Part shown: piece by piece, positions 8,930 to 20,200 of the stretch | Layout: every line of letters starts with the position of its first letter | Position numbering within the stretch: position 1 is the first letter of the stretch | Source: Litoditis marina | Lineage: Eukaryota; Nematoda; Chromadorea; Rhabditida; Rhabditidae | Length of the DNA: 64,000 bases | Reading direction: 5' to 3' | Assembly: GCA_964036275.1 (NCBI GenBank) | Contig: CAXIWQ010000023.1 | Location: 1 to 64,000 of the forward strand | Notes under the pieces: generated by a model | The model's database searches: none | What the model saw: the letters and a program-made list of their open reading frames with translations, nothing else | Told to the model about the DNA's origin: nothing | Translations under genes and position numbers: made by a program

Positions 8930-9419
8930 ATGTCATGTCTGCTTATTTACGTTCCTACTCACGTACACTCTCATGTCTAAATCTTAGTCGAGAAGGCTAA
9001 ATCAAAAAATTTGCTTGAGGTTTCCGAACTTTCTTCATGGTTCTGACTCAATTGGCGAAATAGTGTTAAAACGTATTCTACAAGGGCACTTCGCGTGACC
9101 TCTCCGTTCCCGAATGGTTTAGTGTTGATATTAAATTTATATGATTTTGTATTTTTTGTGGTGTAGACATCCCATTTCTGAGTTGAAATTTCGTTAAAGC
9201 TATCTTACTCGACAATTCAAATTGTGCAATGGTTATTGATGTGTGCTCGTGAAAATAGAACAACGGGAGTTTTCACCAAGGCTGGGGGAACTCGATGATT
9301 GAATGGAACATCGTTTTTTTCTGGCCGAGATATTAGTTCCATCAAGCGTAATCATATTTTTGCATATGTATCAAAAACAGAATAGAGGTGAAATATTTAT
9401 TACAAACTATAATATTACT
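8930..9419. other. Intergenic, motif copy 7 only
   Basis: Between the 89-codon frame and the end of the polymerase fragment I see only AT-rich sequence plus the motif at 9080-9128. The 61-codon minus-strand frame here begins at a non-ATG codon and has no recognisable content. Confidence 0.5.
9080..9128 (+). repeat. GGTCAC motif, copy 7 (outside the palindrome)
   Basis: This copy reads AAGGGCACTTCGCGTGACC, then CTCTCCGTTCCCGAATGG and a TTTAGTGTTGA end. It lies in the unique region, about 290 bases past the 3' end of the minus-strand polymerase fragment. It is the only copy outside the palindrome arms and so links the two regions. Confidence 0.8.
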
Positions 9420-10019
9420 TCAATAGCATCTTTGTATGTAGAAATTCTTGTTACAGTTCGGACAGTCGACCTTCCGAACGCAAGTTTCAGTGCATCCTTT
9501 GCGACAACAGTGAATACACATGGGTGTACACTTGTGACGATCCGCTCTCAAATACGTTTTGTAGCAGTCTTTGCACAATGTTTTTCCAATAGTAGTCCTA
9601 TTGGGTGTGAATACATCGAAGTGACCGTTAAAACAGGCAATGAACATCTTTTTGGGGGCAGTAGTATTACTTTCCCATTTCAATGAATAGACTTTGGCGG
9701 GAGGAACACGGTGATATAGTTGAATATGATAGCGAGGCATTTTTGCAGCAATTTTTTCGAGATCATCCATCCCAAAGACGGGTTTATCGGCCGGGATTTC
9801 ACATCTTTCAAGAAGTTCGAGAGCTGTCGTGTTCCATGTTGCAGGATGCTTTCTCAAATAACATTGCTTCTGGCGTATTCTTTCCACATCAACTGGATCA
9901 GTGGCAAACTTTGAATCGGATAATAGTTTCGAAATTGTCACGGCAAAGGAAAGAGATAGACGAGTAGAAGAAGGAACAACGGCTTTAATTTTCAATTCAC
10001 AGTCAAAAAGGGACGACAT
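9420..10019 (-). pseudogene. Polinton/Maverick-type DNA polymerase B, N-terminal fragment
   Basis: 199 codons from a true ATG to TGA. The sequence resembles the region that precedes the exonuclease domain in protein-primed family-B polymerases of Polintons/Mavericks. A GMDDLEKI segment lies at about 83-90, and a hydrophobic strand runs into NGHFDVFT at 131-138. A Cys/His cluster follows at C149, C152, H162, C164, C168, C171, C172, C176, C180, C186, C189 and C198, including CPNCNKNFYIQRC at 186-198. In full proteins, which typically exceed 1000 residues, exonuclease and polymerase domains follow. Here a stop comes straight after the zinc region and no such domains are seen downstream. It is therefore a truncated remnant or one exon. 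Apparent frames on the opposite strand at 9303-9686 and 9683-9967 are antisense shadows. A duplicated CCAAT module lies just upstream. The assignment is from memory of the family, not a search. Confidence 0.65.
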
Positions 10020-10079
10020 GTTGATATGAACGTAGGTGTGCTGAATGACGATTTACGTATTTCTGGCCTGGTACTTGTT

Positions 10080-10120
10080 GAATTGACCAATCACAGGCCT
10101 TGGCCACGCCCCTTTTGATC
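10080..10120 (-). promoter_or_regulatory. CCAAT-containing module, copy 1
   Basis: 41-bp element with GACCAATCACAGGCC and CCACGCCCCTTTTGATC. Its CCAAT lies about 70 bases upstream of the polymerase-fragment ATG on that strand (read as ATTGGTC), which is a normal distance for a CCAAT box. GGGCGTGG is a GC/CACCC-type box. The promoter role is inferred. Confidence 0.5.
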
Positions 10121-10164
10121 ATGCCTATCTCTTTCGAATCTCGCCTGGTTGTTTCGTAGGTGAT

Positions 10165-10205
10165 GAACTGACCAATCACAGGCCTTGGCCACACTCCTTT
10201 TGATC
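10165..10205 (-). promoter_or_regulatory. CCAAT-containing module, copy 2
   Basis: Direct copy of 10080-10120 at an offset of 85 bases, with 38 of 41 bases the same. The GC box is altered to CCACACTCC while the CCAAT part is kept. Confidence 0.5.
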
Positions 10206-10234
10206 CTATCTCAGCATTTTCGTAATTGCAAGAC

Positions 10235-10246
10235 TGGTCAATTCAA
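10235..10246. repeat. Inverted partial copy of CCAAT module edge
   Basis: TGGTCAATTCAA is the exact reverse complement of 10078-10089. It could form a dyad with copy 1 or face the plus-strand frame at 10372. Confidence 0.5.
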
Positions 10247-10371
10247 TGTCACCCCATAAGCGTCTATATAGCGTATTATTTCGTATAAGCGAATCGGTTA
10301 GTACAAGGTCACTCTCGAAATAACGAACACCTATTTCGAAAACCTGAAAAATTTCGCAATAATCAAAATAC

Positions 10372-10512
10372 ATGGACTACCAACTCGCGGTCGCATATTC
10401 TGCTGTGCAAGATCAGCATATCATGGAGATATCAGAAGAACCCCTTAATTTCGAAACTGGTGTTTTAGAATGGCAGTCGCAACTGGGGGACTCGTCCCGC
10501 AGGTGTAAATAA
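10372..10512 (+). CDS. Hypothetical small protein, 46 aa (possible first exon)
   Basis: A true ATG at 10372, preceded by an A-rich context, opens 46 codons ending in TAA. The composition is acidic and mixed (several Glu/Gln, no low-complexity run), with codon use richer in GC than the surrounding DNA. A TATA-like TCTATATAG lies about 105 bases upstream. CCGCAG followed by GTGTAAAT near 10497-10508 could be a splice donor, in which case this is the first exon of a gene whose remainder is lost or displaced by the satellite. The 3' end overlaps the first CGCAACTGGGGG motif. I do not recognise the product. It is divergent from the polymerase fragment, with the CCAAT modules in between. Confidence 0.3.
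   Translation: MDYQLAVAYSAVQDQHIMEISEEPLNFETGVLEWQSQLGDSSRRCK
10478..10503 (+). repeat. CGCAACTGGGGG motif, copy 1
   Basis: CGCAACTGGGGG, then ACTCGTCCCGCAGG. It contains GGGAC-TC-GTCCC, a short dyad, and lies inside the 46-codon frame. Confidence 0.8.
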
Positions 10513-10541
10513 GGAAAAAATGAGATGAAAATGACTAAAAT

Positions 10542-10608
10542 GTATTTTTTTATTTTTTGAATAATATTAAATTTTTTTTTTTGAAAAATATTGATTTTTT
10601 TGATTGAT
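10542..10608. other. T-rich tract
   Basis: Long T runs interrupted by A, with no frame. It separates the 46-codon frame from the satellite edge and could serve as a 3' end or a low-nucleosome region, but nothing proves either. Confidence 0.6.
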
Positions 10609-10618
10609 TGCTTTCAAA

Positions 10619-10648
10619 ACCTCATTCCTGGGTGATACCTCATTCCTG
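10619..10648. repeat. Short direct repeat ACCTCATTCCTG
   Basis: Two exact 12-bp copies, at 10619-10630 and 10637-10648, 18 bases apart. Confidence 0.85.
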
Positions 10649-10682
10649 CACCTAAAAGCCTAAGAGAGTAGAATAGAGATAC

Positions 10683-10706
10683 CGCAACTGGGGGCAATTC
10701 CGCAGG
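10683..10706 (+). repeat. CGCAACTGGGGG motif, copy 2
   Basis: CGCAACTGGGGG, then CAATTCCGCAGG. Both ends of the motif are kept while the middle differs from copy 1. Confidence 0.8.
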
Positions 10707-10729
10707 GGGAGACTCTATTTAGGAGGCGC

Positions 10730-10753
10730 CGCAACTGGGGGACACGCCGCAGG
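10730..10753 (+). repeat. CGCAACTGGGGG motif, copy 3, at satellite edge
   Basis: CGCAACTGGGGG, then ACACGCCGCAGG. It ends 18 bases before the first recognisable satellite base and 47 bases after the equivalent point of copy 2. Confidence 0.8.
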
Positions 10754-10771
10754 GGGGGTACATACACTACT

Positions 10772-11570
10772 AATATAAAGTCGTATTAGGTTTTTGTAGC
10801 TGGGAGCAACAGACTTGATGGCCGTATGAACTTTTTTCTGTAGCTGCAAGGCAAAGAAGTAATAACCGCGTTAATTTGTCTTTTGTGGCTGTGCGCCACA
10901 GAATAGATTGTCGTATCAGGTTTTTGTAGCTGGGAGCAACAGACTTGATAGCCGTATGAACTTTTCTCTGTAGCTGCAAGCCAACAAGTCGATAACCGCG
11001 ATATTTCGTGTTTTGTGGCTGTGCGCCACAGAATAGATTGTCGTATTAGGTTTTTGTAGCTGGGAGCAACAGATTTGATAGCCGTATGAACTGTTCTCTG
11101 TAGCTGCAAGGCAAAGAGTCGATAACCGCGTTAATTCGTATTTTGTGGCTGTGCGCCACAGAATAGATAGTCGTATCAGGTTTTTGTAGCTGGGAGCAAC
11201 ATACTTGATAGCCGTATAACCTTTTTCCTGTAGCTGCACGGCAAAGAGTCAATAACCGCGTTAATTTGTCTTTTGTGGCTGTGCGCCACAGAATATAAAG
11301 TCGTATTAGGTTTTTGTAGCTGGGAGCAACAGACTTGATAGCCGTATGAACTTTTTTCTGTAGCTGCAAGGCAAAGAGGTAATAACCGCGTTAATTTGTC
11401 TTTTGTGGCTGTGCGCCACAGAATAGATTGTCGTATCAGGTTTTTGTAGCTGGGAGCAACATACTTGATAGCCGTATGAACTTTTTTCTGTAGCTGCAAG
11501 GCAAAGAGGTAATAACCGCGTTAATTTGTCTTTTGTGGCTGTGCGCCACAGGATATAAAGTCGTATTAGG
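10772..11570. repeat. Satellite left edge, diverged monomers
   Basis: These monomers do not follow the A-F cycle and carry edge-specific variants such as GATGGCCGTATGAAC (10819) and ATATTTCGTGTTTTG (11000). The part from about 11046 on recurs almost unchanged at about 19.6-20.2 kb (offset 8579) and again near 21.4, 22.5, 24.5, 30.6, 32.3 and 38.6 kb. Confidence 0.8.
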
Positions 11571-13500
11571 TTTTTGTAGCCATGAGCAACAGACTTGATA
11601 GCCGTATAAACTTTTTTCTGTAGCTGCAAGGCAAAGAGTCGATAACCGCGTTATATCGTATTTTGTGGCTGTGTGCCACAGAATAGATAGTTGTATTGGG
11701 TTTTTCTAGCTGGGAGCAACATACTTGATAGCCATATAAACTTTTTTCTGTAGCTGCACGGCAAAGAGTCAATAACCGCGTTAATTTGTCTTTTGTGGCT
11801 GTGCGCCACAGAATATAAAGTCGTATTAGGTTTTTGTAGCTGGGAGCAACAGACTTGATAGCCGTATAAATTTTTTTCCTGTAGCTGCAAGGCAAAGAGG
11901 TAATAACCGCGTTAATTTGTCTTTTGTGGCTGTGCGCCACAGAATATAAAGTCGTATTAGGTTTTTGTAGCTGGGAGCAACAGATTTGATAGCCGTATGA
12001 AATGTTCTCTGTAACTGCAAGGCAAAGAGTCAATAACCGCGTTAATTTGTATTTTGTGGCTGTGCGCCACAGAATATAAAGTCGTATTATGTTTTTGTAG
12101 TTGGAAGCAACAGACTTGATAGCCGTATGATTTCTTTTGTAGCTGCAAGTCAAAATGTCAATAACCGCGTTAATTCGTCTTTGTGGCTGTGCGCCACAGA
12201 ATAGATTGTCGTATCAGGTTTTTGTAGCTGGGAGCAACAGACTTGATAGCCGTATGAACTTTTTTCTGTAGCTGCAAGGCAAAGAGGTAATAACCGCGTT
12301 AATTTGTCTTTTGTGGCTGTGCGCCACAGGATATAAAGTCGTATTAGGTTTTTGTAGCCATGAGCAACATACTTGATAGCCGTATAAACTTTTTTCTGTA
12401 GCTGCAAGGCAAAGAGTCGATAACCGCGTTATATCGTATTTTGTGGCTGTGTGCCACAGAATAGATAGTTGTATTGGGTTTTTCTAGCTGGGAACAACAT
12501 ACTTGATAGCCATATAAACTTTTTTCTGTAGCTGCACGGCAAAGAGTCAATAACCGCGTTAATTTGTCTTTTGTGGCTGTGCGCCACAGAATATAAAGTC
12601 GTATTAGGTTTTTGTAGCTGGGAGCAACAGACTTGATAGCCGTATAAACTTTTTTTCTGTAGCTGCAAGGCAAAGAGGTAATAACCGCGTTAATTTGTCT
12701 TTTGTGGCTGTGCGCCACAGAATATAAAGTCGTATTAGGTTTTTGTAGCTGGGAGCAACAGATTTGATAGCCGTATGAAATGTTCTCTGTAACTGCAAGG
12801 CAAAGAGTCAATAACCGCGTTAATTTGTATTTTGTGGCTGTGCGCTACAGAATATAAAGTCGTATTATGTTTTTGTAGTTGGAAGCAACAGACTTGATAG
12901 CCGTATGATTTTTTTTTGTAGCTGCAAGTCAAAATGTCAATAACCGCGTTAATTCGTCTTTGTGGCTGTGCGCCACAGAATAGATTGTCGTATCAGGTTT
13001 TTGTAGCTGGGAGCAACAGACTTGATAGCCGTATGAACTTTTTTCTGTAGCTGCAAGGCAAAGAGGTAATAACCGCGTTAATTTGTCTTTTGTGGCTGTG
13101 CGCCACAGGATATAAAGTCGTATTAGGTTTTTGTAGCCATGAGCAACAGACTTGATAGCCGTATAAACTTTTTTCTGTAGCTGCAAGGCAAAGAGTCGAT
13201 AACCGCGTTATATCGTATTTTGTGGCTGTGTGCCACAGAATAGATAGTTGTATTGGGTTTTTCTAGCTGGGAACAACATACTTGATAGCCATATAAACTT
13301 TTTTCTGTAGCTGCACGGCAAAGAGTCAATAACCGCGTTAATTTGTCTTTTGTGGCTGTGCGCCACAGAATATAAAGTCGTATTAGGTTTTTGTAGCTGG
13401 GAGCAACAGACTTGATAGCCGTATAAACTTTTTTTCTGTAGCTGCAAGGCAAAGAGGTAATAACCGCGTTAATTTGTCTTTTGTGGCTGTGCGCCACAGG
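11571..13500. repeat. Basic six-monomer higher-order repeat (779 bp)
   Basis: Monomer types run A (about 11580), B, C, D, E, F, then A again at about 12358 and about 13138. The period is 779 rather than 780 because type E is shorter. An A-B-C triplet (391 bp) is then repeated near 13123-13514, showing unequal exchange inside the unit. Confidence 0.85.
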
Positions 13501-14294
13501 ATATAAAGTCGTATTAGGTTTTTGTAGCCATGAGCAACAGACTTGATAGCCGTATAAACTTTTTTCTGTAGCTGCAAGGCAAAGAGTCGATAACCGCGTT
13601 ATATCGTATTTTGTGGCTGTGTGCCACAGAATAGATAGTTGTATTGGGTTTTTCTAGCTGGGAACAACATACTTGATAGCCATATAAACTTTTTTCTGTA
13701 GCTGCACGGCAAAGAGTCAATAACCGCGTTAATTTGTCTTTTGTGGCTGTGCGCCACAGAATATAAAGTCGTATTAGGTTTTTGTAGCTGGGAGCAACAG
13801 ACTTGATAGCCGTATAAACTTTTTTTCTGTAGCTGCAAGGCAAAGAGGTAATAACCGCGTTAATTTGTCTTTTGTGGCTGTGCGCCACAGAATATAAAGT
13901 CGTATTAGGTTTTTGTAGCTGGGAGCAACAGATTTGATAGCCGTATGAACTTTTTTCTGTAGCTGCAAGGCAAAGAGTCGATAACCGCGTTATATCGTAT
14001 TTTGTGGCTGTGTGCCACAGAATAGATAGTTGTATTGGGTTTTTCTAGCTGGGAGCAACATACTTGATAGCCATATAAACTTTTTTCTGTAGCTGCACGG
14101 CAAAGAGTCAATAACCGCGTTAATTTGTCTTTTGTGGCTGTGCGCCACAGAATAGATTGTCGTATCAGGTTTTTGTAGCTGGGAGCAACAGACTTGATAG
14201 CCGTATGAACGTTTTTCGGTAGCTGCAAGGCAAAGAGGTAATAACCGCGTTAATTTGTCTTTTGTGGCTGTGCGCCACAGGATATAAAGTCGTA

Positions 14295-17220
14295 TTAGGT
14301 TTGTGTAGCCATGAGCAACAGACTTGATAGCCGTATAAACTTTTTTCTGTAGCTGCAAGGCAAAGAGTCGATAACCGCGTTATATCGTATTTTGTGGCTG
14401 TGTGCCACAGAATAGATAGTTGTATTGGGTTTTTCTAGCTGGGAGCAACATACTTGATAGCCATATAAACTTTTTTCTGTAGCTGCACGGCAAAGAGTCA
14501 ATAACCGCGTTAATTTGTCTTTTGTGGCTGTGCGCCACAGAATATAAAGTCGTATTAGGTTTTTGTAGCTGGGAGCAACAGACTTGATAGCCGTATAAAC
14601 TTTTTTTCTGTAGCTGCAAGGCAAAGAGGTAATAACCGCGTTAATTTGTCTTTTGTGGCTGTGCGCCACAGAATATAAAGTCGTATTAGGTTTTTGTAGC
14701 TGGGAGCAACAGATTTGATAGCCGTATGAAATGTTCTCTGTAACTGCAAGGCAAAGAGTCAATAACCGCGTTAATTTGTATTTTGTGGCTGTGCGCTACA
14801 GAATATAAAGTCGTATTATGTTTTTGTAGTTGGAAGCAACAGACTTGATAGCCGTATGATTTTTTTTTGTAGCTGCAAGTCAAAATGTCAATAACCGCGT
14901 TAATTCGTCTTTGTGGCTGTGCGCCACAGAATAGATTGTCGTATCAGGTTTTTGTAGCTGGGAGCAACAGACTTGATAGCCGTATGAACTTTTTTCTGTA
15001 GCTGCAAGGCAAAGAGGTAATAACCAAGTTAATTTGTCTTTTGTGGCTGTGCGCCACAGAATATAAAGTCGTATTAGGTTTTTGTAGCTGGGAGCAACAG
15101 ACTTGATAGCCGTATGAACTTTTTTCTGTAGCTGCAAGGCAAAGAGTCGATAACCGCGTTATATCGTATTTTGTGGCTGTGTGCCACAGAATAGATAGTT
15201 GTATTGGGTTTTTCTAGCTGGGAGCAACATACTTGATAGCCATATAAACTTTTTTCTGTAGCTGCACGGCAAAGAGTCAATAACCGCGTTAATTTGTCTT
15301 TTGTGGCTGTGCGCCACAGAATAGATTGTCGTATCAGGTTTTTGTAGCTGGGAGCAACAGACTTGATAGCCGTATGAACGTTTTTCTGTAGCTGCAAGGC
15401 AAAGAGGTAATAACCGCGTTAATTTGTCTTTTGTGGCTGTGCGCCACAGGATATAAAGTCGTATTAGGTTTGTGTAGCCATGAGCAACAGACTTGATAGC
15501 CGTATAAACTTTTTTCTGTAGCTGCAAGGCAAAGAGTCGATAACCGCGTTATATCGTATTTTGTGGCTGTGTGCCACAGAATAGATAGTTGTATTGGGTT
15601 TTTCTAGCTGGGAGCAACATACTTGATAGCCATATAAACTTTTTTCTGTAGCTGCACGGCAAAGAGTCAATAACCGCGTTAATTTGTCTTTTGTGGCTGT
15701 GCGCCACAGAATATAAAGTCGTATTAGGTTTTTGTAGCTGGGAGCAACAGACTTGATAGCCGTATAAACTTTTTTTCTGTAGCTGCAAGGCAAAGAGGTA
15801 ATAACCGCGTTAATTTGTCTTTTGTGGCTGTGCGCCACAGAATATAAAGTCGTATTAGGTTTTTGTAGCTGGGAGCAACAGATTTGATAGCCGTATGAAA
15901 TGTTCTCTGTAACTGCAAGGCAAAGAGTCAATAACCGCGTTAATTTGTATTTTGTGGCTGTGCGCTACAGAATATAAAGTCGTATTATGTTTTTGTAGTT
16001 GGAAGCAACAGACTTGATAGCCGTATGATTTTTTTTTGTAGCTGCAAGTCAAAATGTCAATAACCGCGTTAATTCGTCTTTGTGGCTGTGCGCCACAGAA
16101 TAGATTGTCGTATCAGGTTTTTGTAGCTGGGAGCAACAGACTTGATAGCCGTATGAACTTTTTTCTGTAGCTGCAAGGCAAAGAGGTAATAACCAAGTTA
16201 ATTTGTCTTTTGTGGCTGTGCGCCACAGAATATAAAGTCGTATTAGGTTTTTGTAGCTGGGAGCAACAGACTTGATAGCCGTATGAACTTTTTTCTGTAG
16301 CTGCAAGGCAAAGAGTCGATAACCGCGTTATATCGTATTTTGTGGCTGTGTGCCACAGAATAGATAGTTGTATTGGGTTTTTCTAGCTGGGAGCAACATA
16401 CTTGATAGCCATATAAACTTTTTTCTGTAGCTGCACGGCAAAGAGTCAATAACCGCGTTAATTTGTCTTTTGTGGCTGTGCGCCACAGAATAGATTGTCG
16501 TATCAGGTTTTTGTAGCTGGGAGCAACAGACTTGATAGCCGTATGAACGTTTTTCTGTAGCTGCAAGGCAAAGAGGTAATAACCGCGTTAATTTGTCTTT
16601 TGTGGCTGTGCGCCACAGGATATAAAGTCGTATTAGGTTTGTGTAGCCATGAGCAACAGACTTGATAGCCGTATAAACTTTTTTCTGTAGCTGCAAGGCA
16701 AAGAGTCGATAACCGCGTTATATCGTATTTTGTGGCTGTGTGCCACAGAATAGATAGTTGTATTGGGTTTTTCTAGCTGGGAGCAACATACTTGATAGCC
16801 ATATAAACTTTTTTCTGTAGCTGCACGGCAAAGAGTCAATAACCGCGTTAATTTGTCTTTTGTGGCTGTGCGCCACAGAATATAAAGTCGTATTAGGTTT
16901 TTGTAGCTGGGAGCAACAGACTTGATAGCCGTATAAACTTTTTTTCTGTAGCTGCAAGGCAAAGAGGTAATAACCGCGTTAATTTGTCTTTTGTGGCTGT
17001 GCGCCACAGAATATAAAGTCGTATTAGGTTTTTGTAGCTGGGAGCAACAGATTTGATAGCCGTATGAAATGTTCTCTGTAACTGCAAGGCAAAGAGTCAA
17101 TAACCGCGTTAATTTGTATTTTGTGGCTGTGCGCTACAGAATATAAAGTCGTATTATGTTTTTGTAGTTGGAAGCAACAGACTTGATAGCCGTATGATTT
17201 TTTTTTGTAGCTGCAAGTCA
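14295..17220. repeat. Nine-monomer higher-order repeat (1169 bp), tandem copies
   Basis: The order A-B-C-D-E-F plus three more monomers (A/C-like, B, F-like) repeats with an offset of exactly 1169. A units with the GTTTGTGTAGCC variant fall at about 14300, 15470 and 16640. The private change AACCAAGTT occurs only at 15022-15030 and 16191-16199. Another copy of the same beginning appears at about 18200, after 1561 bp. Confidence 0.88.
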
Positions 17221-20200
17221 AAATGTCAATAACCGCGTTAATTCGTCTTTGTGGCTGTGCGCCACAGAATAGATTGTCGTATCAGGTTTTTGTAGCTGGG
17301 AGCAACAGACTTGATAGCCGTATGAACTTTTTTCTGTAGCTGCAAGGCAAAGAGGTAATAACCGCGTTAATTTGTCTTTTGTGGCTGTGCGCCACAGGAT
17401 ATAAAGTCGTATTAGGTTTTTGTAGCCATGAGCAACAGACTTGATAGCCGTATAAACTTTTTTCTGTAGCTGCAAGGCAAAGAGTCGATAACCGCGTTAT
17501 ATCGTATTTTGTGGCTGTGTGCCACAGAATAGATAGTTGTATTGGGTTTTTCTAGCTGGGAACAACATACTTGATAGCCATATAAACTTTTTTCTGTAGC
17601 TGCACGGCAAAGAGTCAATAACCGCGTTAATTTGTCTTTTGTGGCTGTGCGCCACAGAATATAAAGTCGTATTAGGTTTTTGTAGCTGGGAGCAACAGAC
17701 TTGATAGCCGTATAAACTTTTTTTCTGTAGCTGCAAGGCAAAGAGGTAATAACCGCGTTAATTTGTCTTTTGTGGCTGTGCGCCACAGAATATAAAGTCG
17801 TATTAGGTTTTTGTAGCTGGGAGCAACAGACTTGATAGCCGTATAAACTTTTTTTCTGTAGCTGCAAGGCAAAGAGGTAATAACCGCGTTAATTTGTCTT
17901 TTGTGGCTGTGCGCCACAGAATATAAAGTCGTATTAGGTTTTTGTAGCTGGGAGCAACAGACTTGATAGCCGTATGAACTTTTTTCTGTAGCTGCACGGC
18001 AAAGAGTCAATAACCGCGTTAATTTGTCTTTTGTGGCTGTGCGCCACAGAGTAGATTGTCGTATCAGGTTTTTGTAGCTGGGAGCAACAGACTTGATAGC
18101 CGTATGAACGTTTTTCTGTAGCTGCAAGGCAAAGAGGTAATAACCGCGTTAATTTGTCTTTTGTGGCTGTGCGCCACAGGATATAAAGTCGTATTAGGTT
18201 TGTGTAGCCATGAGCAACAGACTTGATAGCCGTATAAACTTTTTTCTGTAGCTGCAAGGCAAAGAGTCGATAACCGCGTTATATCGTATTTTGTGGCTGT
18301 GTGCCACAGAATAGATAGTTGTATTGGGTTTTTCTAGCTGGGAGCAACATACTTGATAGCCATATAAACTTTTTTCTGTAGCTGCACGGCAAAGAGTCAA
18401 TAACCGCGTTAATTTGTCTTTTGTGGCTGTGCGCCACAGAATATAAAGTCGTATTAGGTTTTTGTAGCTGGGAGCAACAGACTTGATAGCCGTATAAACT
18501 TTTTTTCTGTAGCTGCAAGGCAAAGAGGTAATAACCGCGTTAATTTGTCTTTTGTGGCTGTGCGCCACAGAATATAAAGTCGTATTAGGTTTTTGTAGCT
18601 GGGAGCAACAGATTTGATAGCCGTATGAAATGTTCTCTGTAACTGCAAGGCAAAGAGTCAATAACCGCGTTAATTTGTATTTTGTGGCTGTGCGCTACAG
18701 AATATAAAGTCGTATTATGTTTTTGTAGTTGGAAGCAACAGACTTGATAGCCGTATGATTTTTTTTTGTAGCTGCAAGTCAAAATGTCAATAACCGCGTT
18801 AATTCGTCTTTGTGGCTGTGCGCCACAGAATAGATTGTCGTATCAGGTTTTTGTAGCTGGGAGCAACAGACTTGATAGCCGTATGAACTTTTTTCTGTAG
18901 CTGCAAGGCAAAGAGGTAATAACCGCGTTAATTTGTCTTTTGTGGCTGTGCGCCACAGGATATAAAGTCGTATTAGGTTTTTGTAGCCATGAGCAACAGA
19001 CTTGATAGCCGTATAAACTTTTTTCTGTAGCTGCAAGGCAAAGAGTCGATAACCGCGTTATATCGTATTTTGTGGCTGTGTGCCACAGAATAGATAGTTG
19101 TATTGGGTTTTTCTAGCTGGGAACAACATACTTGATAGCCATATAAACTTTTTTCTGTAGCTGCACGGCAAAGAGTCAATAACCGCGTTAATTTGTCTTT
19201 TGTGGCTGTGCGCCACAGAATATAAAGTCGTATTAGGTTTTTGTAGCTGGGAGCAACAGACTTGATAGCCGTATAAACTTTTTTTCTGTAGCTGCAAGGC
19301 AAAGAGGTAATAACCGCGTTAATTTGTCTTTTGTGGCTGTGCGCCACAGAATATAAAGTCGTATTAGGTTTTTGTAGCTGGGAGCAACAGACTTGATAGC
19401 CGTATAAACTTTTTTTCTGTAGCTGCAAGGCAAAGAGGTAATAACCGCGTTAATTTGTCTTTTGTGGCTGTGCGCCACAGAATATAAAGTCGTATTAGGT
19501 TTTTGTAGCTGGGAGCAACAGACTTGATAGCCGTATGAACTTTTTTCTGTAGCTGCAAGGCAAAGAGTCGATAACCGCGTTATATCGTATTTTGTGGCTG
19601 TGTGCCACAGAATAGATAGTTGTATTGGGTTTTTCTAGCTGGGAGCAACAGATTTGATAGCCGTATGAACTGTTCTCTGTAGCTGCAAGGCAAAGAGTCG
19701 ATAACCGCGTTAATTCGTATTTTGTGGCTGTGCGCCACAGAATAGATAGTCGTATCAGGTTTTTGTAGCTGGGAGCAACATACTTGATAGCCGTATAACC
19801 TTTTTCCTGTAGCTGCACGGCAAAGAGTCAATAACCGCGTTAATTTGTCTTTTGTGGCTGTGCGCCACAGAATATAAAGTCGTATTAGGTTTTTGTAGCT
19901 GGGAGCAACAGACTTGATAGCCGTATGAACTTTTTTCTGTAGCTGCAAGGCAAAGAGGTAATAACCGCGTTAATTTGTCTTTTGTGGCTGTGCGCCACAG
20001 AATAGATTGTCGTATCAGGTTTTTGTAGCTGGGAGCAACAGACTTGATAGCCGTATGAACTTTTTTCTGTAGCTGCAAGGCAAAGAGGTAATAACCGCGT
20101 TAATTTGTCTTTTGTGGCTGTGCGCCACAGAATATAAAGTCGTATTAGGTTTTTGTAGCTGGGAGCAACAGACTTGATAGCCGTATAAACTTTTTTCTGT

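Noticed and set aside
9303..9967. Plus-strand frames of 127, 94 and 64 codons
   Set aside because: They lie antisense to the polymerase fragment, which has the better start and a recognisable Cys/His pattern.
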